Below are positions 55,135 to 63,961 of a stretch of DNA of 64,000 bases, piece after piece. This stretch comes from DATLXU01 sp035575515 (GTDB taxonomy: Bacteria; Acidobacteriota; Blastocatellia; UBA7656), in assembly GCA_035575515.1 (NCBI GenBank), contig DATLXU010000134.1:34554-98553 (forward strand), read 5' to 3'. The notes under the pieces were generated by a model, which was given only the letters and a program-made list of their open reading frames with translations, did not search any database and was not told the DNA's origin. The position numbers and the translations under genes are program-made. Positions within the stretch are counted from its first letter, which is position 1; every line of letters begins with the position of its first letter.

Positions 55135-56364
55135 TTAAGCCTCAACCAGTCCCGCAACCGCGAGTGTGAGCAGCAGCAGTCGTTTCAATCCAACCTCGCG
55201 GCCCGCAGGATCGTACCATTCCATAAGCGTGTGGCAATTGCTCGACATGCCTCCCGCGCCAATCGTGATCGCAGGAATGCCGAGCGAGATAGGGATGTTT
55301 GAATCGGTCGAAGAGCAATCGAGTCGCGGCTCTATGCCTAAGGCGCGCGAACATTCAATCGCCGCTTGCACTATGCGCGACCCGACGGGAGTTTCGCCCG
55401 ATGGTCGGTCGCCCACCATCTCGAATTCATAATTAAGGCTCGTGCCGCTCATCGAGCGTTGCAGGCTCTCTTCGCGCGCGGCTATCTCAACAACGCGACG
55501 AAGATAGGCTTCGAGCTTCGCAATCTCGTCGCTTGAAACAGAGCGCATATCAACAACCATGCTCGCGCTTTCGGGAATTGCGTTGACAGAGCTTCCGCCT
55601 TCGATGATACCGACGTTATAGGAAGTGCGCGGGGCGAGCGGCGCAGGGTAAGCTGCGAATCGGGCAATCGCGCGCCCGAGCGCGTGAACAGGATTAACGA
55701 TTCCGAAGTCTCCCCACGAATGCCCGCCCGGTCCCGTTATTGTCACGCGGTAGCGGCGCGAGCCTAACGCCCGATGCGTGATGCGCTCAACTCCGGGGCC
55801 GTCGAGCGAGATGAAGGCTTCAGCTCCCGAACGAAAATCGCCTTCGGTGAAAAGGTGACGCGCGCCACGCAGGTTGCCTTCGCCTTCTTCGCCTACGGTT
55901 GCAACGAAATAAATTGTGCCTTCGGTTTTGAGTTGCGCTGAAGCGAGGGCCTGAGCCAGAGCCGTCAATCCTACCATGCCCGCTGCGTTGTCGCTGATGC
56001 CGGGCGCACAGTAGCGGCGGCCTTCACGCCTGACGCGCACGTCCGTGCCTTCAGGAAAAACCGTGTCGAGGTGCGCTGAGACGATGACACGCGGACGCGT
56101 CGCGCGACCCGCTCGCTCGGCAATAACGTTGCCTGCGCCGTCTATGCGCACGCGCTCGAGTTGCAGTTCTTCAAACCGACGTTTGATGTACGCGGCGCGC
56201 TGTTGCTCTTTGAAAGGCGGCGCGGGTATCTCGCAGATGCGAACCAGTTCTTCGTTGAACAAATCATGCGCGCCATCAATGAAGTGAAAAGCTCGTTGCA
56301 CCGGCGCGGCGTTCAGCAGAGCCGGGATTGATAATTCATCAGTGTTGAGCGCGTAGTTTTGCAT
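55135..56364 (-). CDS. M20-family metallopeptidase
   Basis: Start set at ATG 56364 (MQNYALNTDELSIPALLNAAPVQRAF). The in-frame extension to 56589 would translate an intergenic repeat and part of the neighbouring gene. The 409-residue product has the binuclear zinc motifs VSAHLDTVFPEG, GISDNAAGMVGL (bridging Asp), VGEEGEGNLRGARHLF (catalytic Glu pair) and a final C-terminal His region (SSNCHTLMEWYD). A lid/dimerisation domain (about 200-310) is present. It is a cytosolic tripeptidase, carboxypeptidase or deacylase-type peptidase; specificity cannot be read. It is downstream of the LeuA-like gene on the same strand. Confidence 0.88.
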   Translation of the reverse strand: MQNYALNTDELSIPALLNAAPVQRAFHFIDGAHDLFNEELVRICEIPAPPFKEQQRAAYIKRRFEELQLERVRIDGAGNVIAERAGRATRPRVIVSAHLDTVFPEGTDVRVRREGRRYCAPGISDNAAGMVGLTALAQALASAQLKTEGTIYFVATVGEEGEGNLRGARHLFTEGDFRSGAEAFISLDGPGVERITHRALGSRRYRVTITGPGGHSWGDFGIVNPVHALGRAIARFAAYPAPLAPRTSYNVGIIEGGSSVNAIPESASMVVDMRSVSSDEIAKLEAYLRRVVEIAAREESLQRSMSGTSLNYEFEMVGDRPSGETPVGSRIVQAAIECSRALGIEPRLDCSSTDSNIPISLGIPAITIGAGGMSSNCHTLMEWYDPAGREVGLKRLLLLTLAVAGLVEA

Positions 56365-56416
56365 TTGCCAAACGATTCTGGATTTAGGTGGCCGATTATA
56401 GGCTCTCGCACGCGGC

Positions 56417-56483
56417 GATTTTGGATTCGTGGAGGTTAGATTTGAAAAGTCATCTGCAGTCGAGATTTCTTTAATCCAAAATC
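56417..56483. repeat. AATCCAAAATC inverted repeat
   Basis: GATTTTGGATT (56417-56427) and AATCCAAAATC (56473-56483) are exact 11-bp arms. More CCAAAATC/CGAAAATC units run on to about 56506. It fills the 142-bp gap between the LeuA-like and M20 genes. Confidence 0.55.
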
Positions 56484-56506
56484 CGAAATCCAAAATCGAA
56501 AATCGG

Positions 56507-57718
56507 TCAGATGAGCGCCAATATCTCTTCGTCCGCGAGCACCGAGACGGCCTGCTTTGCGCGATTGAATATCTTCTCGACGCGCTCATCGGTAGGCTCT
56601 ATGCCGTGCCGTTCGAGCCAGAAGATGACGTTCGATTTGCCGCTCATCGGGCCAATCTCAATCTGCTGTTCACGGCCAAACATCTTCGCGGGCACGCCCG
56701 AATAGACGGCGTCCGCGAGCCAATCGTCCCCTTTGCGAAAGGCTTTAATCACAGCCGCCGCGTGCACGCCCGTCGCCGTGCGAAAAGCGTCGCGCCCGAC
56801 TACCGGGTAAGTAATCGGAATCGGCACGCCTGTGGCTTCGCTCGCCGTTTCGCAGTAGCGCATCAGGTTCGAGAGGTCGCGGTTAATGTAGCCCATCAAA
56901 TAAAGGTTCACAAGCAACTGATCCAAGGGGGTGTTGCCGACGCGCTCGCCAACGCCGAGCGCAGTGCCGTGCAAACGATCCGCTCCGGCCTCGAACGCCG
57001 CGATTGAATTAATCACACCAAGCCCGCGATCCTGATGGCCGTGCCAATCAATCTTCACGTCTTCGCCCGTCTCTTCTACGATTGATTTGATGTAGCGAAT
57101 CAAAGCCCGCACGCCTTCGGGAGTCGCGTGGCCTACGGTGTCGCAGACGCACACGCGCCTCGCGCCCGCTTCAATCGCGGTAGTGTAGAGCGCTCTGATA
57201 GTGTCGGGATGAGCGCGCGTGGTGTCTTCAGTTACGTACATCACAGGTAGGCCGTGCGAGGTTGCGAACTTCACAGCGTCTTCTGTTGCCGTCAGCATCA
57301 TCTCGACGGACCATCCTTCGGCGTACTGACGAATGGGGCTTGAGCCAATGAAGGTACAGGCTTCGATTGCCACGCCAACCTTTTCTGAAATATCAATGAT
57401 GGGCTGAATGTCGGCGCGCACGGTTCGCGCGGCACAGTTGGGCCGAATGTCGAGCTTGCAATCAACAATTTCCTGAGCGAGCCGCGTCACATCAGCGACG
57501 GCGCGCGGCCCCGCGCCCGGCAGACCTATGTCTGCGCTGTCAATGCCAAGCGAATCCATCAGATGAAGTATCTCAATCTTTTTTTCGATAGGTGGGTCAA
57601 TGACCGATGGCGATTGAAGCCCATCGCGCAGGGTTTCGTCATCGAACTCTACGCGGCGCGGCGTGGCCTCTTCGCGCCCCACCCGATTCCAGTCGTAAAT
57701 CAATTCATCTCTTTGCAT
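56507..57718 (-). CDS. LeuA/NifV-family acyltransferase (2-isopropylmalate / homocitrate synthase-like)
   Basis: The 403-residue product has the HMGL-like barrel: RRVEFDDETLRDGLQSPSV (metal/substrate motif), GIDSADIGLPGAGP, the CDTVGHATPEGVRALI strand, the metal His pair WHGHQDRGLGVIN and GLGVGERVGNTPLDQLLV. A C-terminal subdomain follows (about 300-400), but the LeuA allosteric dimer domain is absent. Length and motifs fit homocitrate synthase, short isopropylmalate or citramalate synthase types; the reaction is acetyl-CoA plus a 2-oxoacid. The unusual HGHQDRG (rather than HCHNDLG) suggests a divergent subgroup. No leuBCD or lysine genes are in the window. Confidence 0.8.
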   Translation of the reverse strand: MQRDELIYDWNRVGREEATPRRVEFDDETLRDGLQSPSVIDPPIEKKIEILHLMDSLGIDSADIGLPGAGPRAVADVTRLAQEIVDCKLDIRPNCAARTVRADIQPIIDISEKVGVAIEACTFIGSSPIRQYAEGWSVEMMLTATEDAVKFATSHGLPVMYVTEDTTRAHPDTIRALYTTAIEAGARRVCVCDTVGHATPEGVRALIRYIKSIVEETGEDVKIDWHGHQDRGLGVINSIAAFEAGADRLHGTALGVGERVGNTPLDQLLVNLYLMGYINRDLSNLMRYCETASEATGVPIPITYPVVGRDAFRTATGVHAAAVIKAFRKGDDWLADAVYSGVPAKMFGREQQIEIGPMSGKSNVIFWLERHGIEPTDERVEKIFNRAKQAVSVLADEEILALI

Positions 57719-57771
57719 GGCATTTGCCCCCTGAGCGATTAGAGCAAACCCGCAAGCAGAGCGTCAAGTTA

Positions 57772-57845
57772 GGGAACAGGTTACAAGCAGTAGAGACGGA
57801 GGCGGGCGGCGGCAGTGACCTGCGAGATTATATTTTCCTGTTCCC
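57772..57845. repeat. GGGAACAGG inverted repeat
   Basis: GGGAACAGG (57772-57780) and CCTGTTCCC (57837-57845) are exact arms, and the latter is followed by a second TGTTCCCTG-like unit. It sits between the divergently transcribed LeuA-like and GT39 genes. Confidence 0.5.
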
Positions 57846-57899
57846 TGTTCCCTGCTCCGTGCTCAGTGCTACTATTCACCGTTCAATGCGAGGTATGAT

Positions 57900-59780
57900 T
57901 TGACTATTCAGGCTGACAAAGCAGATTTGATTGCAACCGAAGATAATCGTGAAGCCGATGCGCTTACTACAGAGCGCGTTTTTTTCTGGCTCGCTGTTTT
58001 GTTCCTGTTGAACCTGCTGCTCAGGCTCTTTTATTTTCGCTACGATTTTGTCAACGGCGACGAAGCGGTGCGCGCGCTCACGGCTGCGCGGGTGCTTGAC
58101 GGCGCGCGACTCTACACAGACATTGTGACGGATAAGCCGCCGGGCGCGACCCTGTTTTATGCAATGGTCTTCGCGTTGTTTGGCCGCTCGATGAAAGCCG
58201 TGCATGTTGTTGCCGCCCTCTGGAACTTCGCGACTGCAATGATTGTTTATTTAACGTCGGCGCGGCTCTTCACGCGAAGGGCCGCGTTGTGGGCCGCGCT
58301 GCTTTTTGTCTATTTCAGCACGAATTACCTGACGCCCGATATGATGGCGGCGAACACTGAGATGCTGATGGCGCTGCCCTACACGGCTGCATTCTACTTT
58401 TTCATCAGAGCTTATTCAGACAGCGGCGAGCGCACTCAGCCGCGCCGCGCGCTTCCGCCCGCGATGTTGTTTGCGGCTGCCGGGTTGATGACGGGGTTGG
58501 CCGCGTTGTTCAAGCAGGTTGCCGTATTCAATCTCGCTTTCTTTGCGCTCTATGAATTCTTTGACGCAATCTCAAATCGCGCTAAGCATCATCGCACGAC
58601 TGAAAGCAGTCAAATCGGCTACGGATGGCTCGCGGCATTGAAGCGCGCGACGGGTCGGCTCTTGCTTGTAGCGGCAGGCTTCGCCTTTGTGATGACTCTC
58701 TTTTTCGCGCACCTGAAGCTCACAGGCACGCTCGATGATTTCTGGCGATACGCAATCTCGCTTGGGATGCTTTACATTGACGCGATGCCGCCCGGTTTAT
58801 GGTGGCGCTTCATGCTCGGTCGCGTCTTCGGTTATGTGCTGTTCAACGCGGCATTGTGGTCGCTTGCGGTCTGGGCCGCAGCGCGAGCCTGCAAATCTTT
58901 TTTGAAACGTAGAAACTGGGACGATGAAGCGCGCGACGATTCACGTAAGGCTTTCCGCTTCGATATGGCGATAACGCTGTGGGCAGCGATGTCGCTTTCA
59001 GGCGTCTTCACTAGCGGACGATTCTTCGGCCATTACTTCATTCAAATGTTGCCTGCGCTCTCGATGCTCGCGTCGCGCGCTGTCGTCCGCCTCGGCGATA
59101 GCTTGAAGAATCAATCTCACAGGCGCAGCGCGCAGGCGGCAGTCGCCGCGCTTGTGATCTTATTCCTCTTCGGCTTCGTTAGAATTCACCACCGCACGGC
59201 GATACTCGCTTATGAAACTATTACGGGCGCGCGCACGCGGTGGAGCCAGAATTGGGGGATGACAGAGCGCGAAGATGAAGCCGCGATAATAGCTCAACGG
59301 CTGCGCGGAGAAATCAATGCGGGCCAGCCGCTTTACATCTGGGGCTATGCGCTCGACATCTACTGGCGAACGGGCGCGCGGCCCGCGTCGCGTTTTCTCA
59401 CGCCTTACTACATCACAGGCCGCTTCCCTGAAATCACAACCGAGCTTGCGCCGCCTGACGAGCGGTTCTGGGCTGAAGCTCGGACGAGTTTTATAGAAGA
59501 CTTACGGCGCTCGCGCCCGCGCCTGATACTGGACGTGGACGGATCGTTCCTGCAGCTTCCATACAAAGAGGTGACAGATTTCATCAGGGAAAATTACGAC
59601 TTTAATGGCGCGGAAAAGATTGGACCCGACCCGGCGCGCCCTTTTTTCATATACCGCCTGAAGCAGACCTCAGGCGGGATTGTTCTTTTTCAATCGCGGG
59701 GCGAAGAGAACCATCTCGCCCACGTTACTTTAATTCCAAAGCTAAGACGACAAAAACAAGCTTTCTTTTTTACGCGATAA
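57900..59780 (+). CDS. GT39-type (ArnT/PMT-like) membrane glycosyltransferase
   Basis: Start is TTG 57900 after GCGAGG; the ATG at 57895 would stop after two codons. The 626-residue product has about 10-12 membrane helices beginning at about residue 27 (FFWLAVLFLLNLLLRLFYF). The first periplasmic loop has NGDEAVRALTAARVLDGARLYTDIVTDKPPG with the Asp-Glu pair of GT39/PMT_2 enzymes. A soluble C-terminal domain (about 440-626) follows. These enzymes transfer sugars from polyprenyl-phosphate donors to lipid A or proteins on the periplasmic side. The acceptor is unknown. There is no adjacent arn cluster. Confidence 0.85.
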   Translation: MTIQADKADLIATEDNREADALTTERVFFWLAVLFLLNLLLRLFYFRYDFVNGDEAVRALTAARVLDGARLYTDIVTDKPPGATLFYAMVFALFGRSMKAVHVVAALWNFATAMIVYLTSARLFTRRAALWAALLFVYFSTNYLTPDMMAANTEMLMALPYTAAFYFFIRAYSDSGERTQPRRALPPAMLFAAAGLMTGLAALFKQVAVFNLAFFALYEFFDAISNRAKHHRTTESSQIGYGWLAALKRATGRLLLVAAGFAFVMTLFFAHLKLTGTLDDFWRYAISLGMLYIDAMPPGLWWRFMLGRVFGYVLFNAALWSLAVWAAARACKSFLKRRNWDDEARDDSRKAFRFDMAITLWAAMSLSGVFTSGRFFGHYFIQMLPALSMLASRAVVRLGDSLKNQSHRRSAQAAVAALVILFLFGFVRIHHRTAILAYETITGARTRWSQNWGMTEREDEAAIIAQRLRGEINAGQPLYIWGYALDIYWRTGARPASRFLTPYYITGRFPEITTELAPPDERFWAEARTSFIEDLRRSRPRLILDVDGSFLQLPYKEVTDFIRENYDFNGAEKIGPDPARPFFIYRLKQTSGGIVLFQSRGEENHLAHVTLIPKLRRQKQAFFFTR

Positions 59781-59793
59781 TATCGGCAGTGGG

Positions 59794-59822
59794 TTGACTT
59801 GTGGTAATGGCCGCATTAGTAT
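59794..59822 (+). promoter_or_regulatory. Sigma-70-type promoter of Crp/Fnr gene
   Basis: TTGACT (59794-59799), a 17-bp spacer and TAGTAT (59817-59822) predict a start near 59829, about 70 nt before the gene. A dyad TTTGAAAATATCAAA (59872-59886) overlaps the ribosome site AAAGGAG and could be an autoregulatory half-match to the box at 60638, but its spacing is one base short. Confidence 0.6.
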
Positions 59823-59898
59823 CTCGGCAGGCAGGCATTAATCCTCAATACAAGATGTTCAACCGGCAGTTTTTGAAAATATCAAAGGAGTTGTGTCT

Positions 59899-60612
59899 AT
59901 GTTCAGCCACCCCCCGCTTGAGCAGAGCATACAGACCAGCCGCTTTGGAACTGATGCCGCGTCAGTTCCGTATTTTAATGAGCACTGGACATCGCTTTAC
60001 GAATTGAGCGCGGCTCGAATTTACCCCGCTGGCGAGGAGTTGTTCCGGCAGGGCGCATTCCCGCGCGGCGCTTATTTCATCGCAAGCGGTTATGTCAAAC
60101 TTACCAGCGTCGACACAGATGGGCGGCAGCTTATAATCGGACTGCGTTCGGCAGGCTCGATTCTGGGCGCGGCTTCAGTCATTCTTGAAAAATCACATCC
60201 TGTCTCTGCCACGACAGTCACTTCATGCACGCTGCGTTACATTTCGTCGTCGGCGTTCATCTCGCTTCTAAAGGAAGATGCGCATTTTTCCTGGTTGGTT
60301 CAACTGGAGCAGAGCCGCGAATCTTACGAGCGCATCACGCGCATCGTGCAGCTTGGGTGCGGGTCGGCGCGCCAGCGTCTGGCCGAGTTGCTCTGTCAGT
60401 TAATCTCCGCAAATCCTGTGATCGAGTCTCAACCCGAAGTTTGCCTGCACCTGCCGCTCAAGCAGTGGGAGGTGGCGCAGCTCATCGCCGTTACTCCAGA
60501 ACACCTCAATCGCATCGTCAGACAGATGCAGAGGGAAGAAATCCTACGGTGGACAAAATCGTGCGTCGTCATACCGGATTGGCAGCGGCTGCGGCAGGTG
60601 GCCGGGACCTGA
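59899..60612 (+). CDS. Crp/Fnr-family transcription regulator
   Basis: ATG 59899 is 8 nt after AAAGGAG and is preferred to GTG 59893, which is only two bases from it. The 237-residue product has an N-terminal cyclic-nucleotide-binding-type beta-roll (about 30-140, PAGEELFRQGAFPRGAYFIASGYVKL). A dimer helix (about 140-165) and a C-terminal winged HTH (LPLKQWEVAQLIAVTPEHLNRIVRQM) follow. The recognition helix keeps the Glu and Arg (E-H-L-N-R) that in FNR-type proteins read TTGAT. The N-terminal cysteine cluster of FNR is missing, so it is not an Fe-S oxygen sensor of the classical kind. It could be a DNR- or CRP-like sensor. A perfect FNR-type box follows its stop codon. Confidence 0.88.
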   Translation: MFSHPPLEQSIQTSRFGTDAASVPYFNEHWTSLYELSAARIYPAGEELFRQGAFPRGAYFIASGYVKLTSVDTDGRQLIIGLRSAGSILGAASVILEKSHPVSATTVTSCTLRYISSSAFISLLKEDAHFSWLVQLEQSRESYERITRIVQLGCGSARQRLAELLCQLISANPVIESQPEVCLHLPLKQWEVAQLIAVTPEHLNRIVRQMQREEILRWTKSCVVIPDWQRLRQVAGT

Positions 60613-61079
60613 AATCTTTCGGAGTTTGCATGGCAAATTGATAAATATCAATGACACCTTCGCGCTGAAGCTGGATAATAGCGCGCGTCTCTCATTTGGC
60701 AGACTTCTTAAGGAAAGAATAAATCGTAGGAATTCAGAATAGTCTCACGTCGCTGAAGCAATTCCTGCGCTCTCTAAAACATATCTCACACGCCACAGCC
60801 GGCGCGCAGATGTATCTTTGACCAGTGGACGCGCCAGTTACGGCTGGAGGTCTCTCACAAACGAAGAAGGGTAGCAGGTGGGCATGTCTGTTATCACGGG
60901 GCATCGGTTACCTCATCAATTCATTCTTTCAGGACACCCCGCTTTTGCAACCGATACGCCGCCTGCGAAAGCGACGCTTCTGCTATGTCTGCCAGAATAC
61001 CTACACAATCGTTATTGCCCGGAGGAGTCTCAAGTGATTGAACGCAACCTCAGACAAAAACCGTGAAAGGAGAAAACTA
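60613..61079. other. Long leader region between Crp/Fnr gene and multicopper oxidase
   Basis: This 467-bp region contains the FNR-type box and -10 element near its left end (60638-60679) and the AAAGGAG site of the oxidase at its right end. The transcript would have a leader of about 390 nt. Short open frames exist inside it (60884-61066 ends just before the oxidase ribosome site), but they show no recognisable protein and are not called. No other clear motif was seen. Confidence 0.5.
60638..60679 (+). promoter_or_regulatory. Class II FNR-type promoter upstream of multicopper oxidase
   Basis: TTGATAAATATCAA (60638-60651) is a perfect TTGAT-N4-ATCAA box, and GATAAT (60674-60679) a five-of-six match to the -10 consensus. 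If the start is at 60686, the box is centred at -41.5 and the hexamer occupies -12 to -7. That is exactly the geometry of class II FNR/CRP activation. It lies 26 nt after the Crp/Fnr stop codon. Confidence 0.7.
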
Positions 61080-63296
61080 ATGGGTGATAGAATTTTTTTT
61101 CTGACTGAGAAAGCGTCTAAGGCGCGGCTCAGAGAAGCTGAGAATGCAAGAAAGAATCGGTGGGAGATTATCAAAGCCCACTCCCACGGAAAGATCACCC
61201 GGCGTGATATGATCAAGATGGGGCTGTTCACAAGCGCCGGCTTGTTGATCCCGATCAGGGGCTTAAGCCCATTTGCAAGGAGCGCCTACGCCAGCAGTAA
61301 TATACCGACGGGGCTGCCGCCCAGCCCGCTGTTCGGCGTCCAGGCTTTCACTCAGCCAATGCCGCGATTCGACGTGTTGCCGCGGCTTGCGGTCTCATCT
61401 CTGACGCCGGCGCCTACGGTCGAGGCAAACACTACGCAGCAACCCGTCGACCCTGCGCTGGGCGGAGGCTTCGGCCCGATTGAGGGCCGCCCGCCGGGAC
61501 CCATCTGGGCTCACCAGTTGTTCAATCAGCTCCCGCCGCAGGTCGCCATAGATGTCTCGCAGGAGGGGGCGAAAGTCAATACCGTCTATAATCCCGGAGT
61601 ACCGTCGAGCCTGAATTCCGGCATCAACGCGGCCAGCCCCTTCCCGCCGCGCTTCCATCCTAACCTGCCGGATCAGAATAATCTGAAGCTGTGGACGTTC
61701 AACGGGACGCTCCCGCCGAAGCTGATGATAGGGCGCTACGGCGAACCTATACTGTTCCGCCACCACAACAGGCTCCCCGCCGACCAGAGCCAGAACGGAG
61801 GCTTCGGGATTCACACAATCTCGACCCACGAGCACAACGGCCATCACGGGGCCGAAAACGACGGCTTTACGGGCGCGTACTTCTTCCCGAATCAGTTCTA
61901 CGACTATCATTACCCGATAGTGCTGGCCGGAATGAAAAGCATCAATACGACTGCGAGCGATCCGCGAGCGGGCGGCCCGGCGGATAATGGCGGAATCAAC
62001 AAAGTGCCCGGCGACTGGCACGAGACGATGAGCACTCACTGGTTCCACGATCACATGTTCAGCTTCACCTCTCAGAACGTCTATAAGGGCAACGCCGGGA
62101 TGTTCAATATCTACAGCGCGCTTGATCGCGGAGCCGAGGATATCAACGACGGCGTGAACCTCAGACTGCCGAGCGGACGGGCGAGCGTCACGGGCAAGAG
62201 CTGGGGCAATCTCGATTACGACGTAAACCTTATGCTTGCCGATAAGGCCTGGGATGCTGACGGACAACTGGCCATGGATATCTTCGACTTCGACGGCTTT
62301 TTGGGCGATGTGATGACCGTTAATCTTGTATACAAGCCCTTCTTCGAGGTCGAGCGGCGCAAGTATCGCTTCCGCATTCTGAACGCGAGCGTATCTCGGT
62401 TCTTCAAGCTCTGCCTTTCGGACGGCTCGCCGATGATCCAGATCGCAAACGACGGGAATCTGCTGCCGCAGCCTGTAGTGCTGACAGAGCTTGACGAGCA
62501 GGGAATCGCCGAGCGTTACGACATCGTCATTGACTTCTCGCGCTATAGCATCGGGCAGAGGGTACACCTGGTCAACCTGGCCGAGCACCAGAACGGAAAG
62601 AAGGTGGCCAAAGACCTCACGCTCTCCGAAGCACTGTCAGGCCAGTCCTCCGATCCTTGCGTCGGGAGAATACTTGAGTTCCGCATCGTGCGCGACCCCG
62701 CTCAGCCCGATATAAGCCAGGTGCCTTCTACTCTGATCCCGAACCCCGACCTGTCGAATATTCCGGTCGCGCGCGAGCGAACCTTCGAGTTCAACTCCGG
62801 CGCTGGCCAGACGACCAACGACCCTATCACAACGTTCTTCGGCCCCTGGGGTATCAAGACAGATAATCAGGGCGGTACGCTTGCTGCCGACTTCGGTCGA
62901 ATATCGGCGGCGCCGCGCTTCGGCACGCGCGAGATATGGCATCTGAAGAATGGCGGAGGCGGATGGGATCACCCGATTCACATACACTTCGAGGAGTGCC
63001 AGACACTGGCTCGCAACGGAAAAGCGTCGAACGTTCCACCTTGGGAGCGCGGTCGAAAAGATGTCTGGCGCCTGAAGCCGTCCGGCTCTGTAGACATCAC
63101 TATCCAGTTCCGTGACTTTGGCGGAATGTTCATGGAGCACTGCCATAACACGGTGCATGAAGACAACGCCATGCTATTGAGATGGGAGATTGACGACGGA
63201 GGCGCGCCGTTCCTCAGACCGCTGCCGACGCCTATCCCGAAGCCGCAGGGCGTTACGTTCCAGGACCCGGACGACATACTGCCCACCGCCTTCTGA
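61080..63296 (+). CDS. Tat-exported multicopper oxidase (CotA-like)
   Basis: ATG 61080 follows AAAGGAG by 7 nt. The 738-residue product has a Tat-type signal (ITRRDMIKMGLFTSAGLLIP) after a 40-residue charged N-region. Three cupredoxin domains carry all four copper-binding motifs: STHEHNGHHG, THWFHDHMF, HPIHIHFEECQ and EHCHNTVHEDNAM. The last has the type-1 Cys flanked by two His and the axial Met. It is a periplasmic O2-reducing oxidase of the CotA/bilirubin-oxidase or phenol-oxidase class; the substrate is unknown. It is probably controlled by the upstream FNR-type promoter. Confidence 0.92.
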   Translation: MGDRIFFLTEKASKARLREAENARKNRWEIIKAHSHGKITRRDMIKMGLFTSAGLLIPIRGLSPFARSAYASSNIPTGLPPSPLFGVQAFTQPMPRFDVLPRLAVSSLTPAPTVEANTTQQPVDPALGGGFGPIEGRPPGPIWAHQLFNQLPPQVAIDVSQEGAKVNTVYNPGVPSSLNSGINAASPFPPRFHPNLPDQNNLKLWTFNGTLPPKLMIGRYGEPILFRHHNRLPADQSQNGGFGIHTISTHEHNGHHGAENDGFTGAYFFPNQFYDYHYPIVLAGMKSINTTASDPRAGGPADNGGINKVPGDWHETMSTHWFHDHMFSFTSQNVYKGNAGMFNIYSALDRGAEDINDGVNLRLPSGRASVTGKSWGNLDYDVNLMLADKAWDADGQLAMDIFDFDGFLGDVMTVNLVYKPFFEVERRKYRFRILNASVSRFFKLCLSDGSPMIQIANDGNLLPQPVVLTELDEQGIAERYDIVIDFSRYSIGQRVHLVNLAEHQNGKKVAKDLTLSEALSGQSSDPCVGRILEFRIVRDPAQPDISQVPSTLIPNPDLSNIPVARERTFEFNSGAGQTTNDPITTFFGPWGIKTDNQGGTLAADFGRISAAPRFGTREIWHLKNGGGGWDHPIHIHFEECQTLARNGKASNVPPWERGRKDVWRLKPSGSVDITIQFRDFGGMFMEHCHNTVHEDNAMLLRWEIDDGGAPFLRPLPTPIPKPQGVTFQDPDDILPTAF

Positions 63297-63382
63297 GGCG
63301 TCGCGGGAGCGTCCTCCGTGCGGAGTAAATCTCACTCCGTTTGAAAGTTCACCCCGAATGGGAGAAAGAAAAGGAGTTAGAC

Positions 63383-63961
63383 ATGAAGACACAGCAAAAT
63401 GAAAAGACCAGGCGATGGTTATCGAATTGTATCGCCGTATCACTGCTTGTCTGGGCCATCGGGGCCTTAGTGTGGAGCGGTATGCCCGTGCAGGCTCAGA
63501 CTACGGCTCCGACGCAGGCAACTCGCGTTGACAGCAGCATCACAATTCCCGTCTCCGGCACGGTGATTGCGCCGGACGGAACCAAAGTCACAGTCTCAGG
63601 ATTCGTGGTGGTTAATTGCAGCGCGGTGCCGGATGAGACGGGGGCCTTGAAGAACGTAGTGCTCCTGTTCGACTGTTCCAACGTAACAGCCACGAGCGGG
63701 ACAGGCGCGAAGAAGGTGATGTATGATACCAAAGGATTTGACTGCACCAAGAACAGGCTGCTACAGCCTACCGATGTGATCGGGTTCGTAGCCCCTTACT
63801 CTCCGACCACCAGCACGAGCCTGTCAGCTAACACCATGACATTGACCGTCACGCTCAACTTCAATGTCAGTACGGGACAACTCTCGAGTGGAAGCATCAC
63901 GGTCGGCAACAACACAACAACTACAAACCCGACAACCGGCGCTGTCGAAGCCGTGCCGTAG
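63383..63961 (+). CDS. Small secreted Thr-rich protein downstream of the oxidase
   Basis: ATG 63383 lies 7 nt after AAAGGAG. An earlier in-frame ATG would add 14 polar residues before the signal peptide. The 192-residue product has a signal segment (WLSNCIAVSLLVWAIGALVWSG...VQAQ), then a beta-rich mature part with TIPVSGTVIAPDGTKVTVSGFVVVNC and three Cys (about 93-135). A Thr/Ser-rich C-terminus (TVTLNFNVSTGQLSSGSITVGNNTTTTNPTTG) follows. The family is not recognised. It follows the multicopper oxidase gene by 86 bp in the same direction and may be its partner. Only 39 bases remain after its stop codon. Confidence 0.7.
   Translation: MKTQQNEKTRRWLSNCIAVSLLVWAIGALVWSGMPVQAQTTAPTQATRVDSSITIPVSGTVIAPDGTKVTVSGFVVVNCSAVPDETGALKNVVLLFDCSNVTATSGTGAKKVMYDTKGFDCTKNRLLQPTDVIGFVAPYSPTTSTSLSANTMTLTVTLNFNVSTGQLSSGSITVGNNTTTTNPTTGAVEAVP

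Noticed and set aside
56365..56589. N-terminal extension of the M20 peptidase
   Set aside because: Translates an AATCCAAAATC inverted repeat and the end of the neighbouring gene; the ATG at 56364 gives a normal protein.
60825..61066. Short open frames of about 60-70 codons in the oxidase leader
   Set aside because: One ends just before the oxidase ribosome site, which is tempting, but two different frames are open, neither shows a known motif, and codon use gives no clear preference.
61395..62588. 397-codon minus-strand frame inside the multicopper oxidase gene
   Set aside because: Antisense to conserved copper-binding motifs; no supporting signals.
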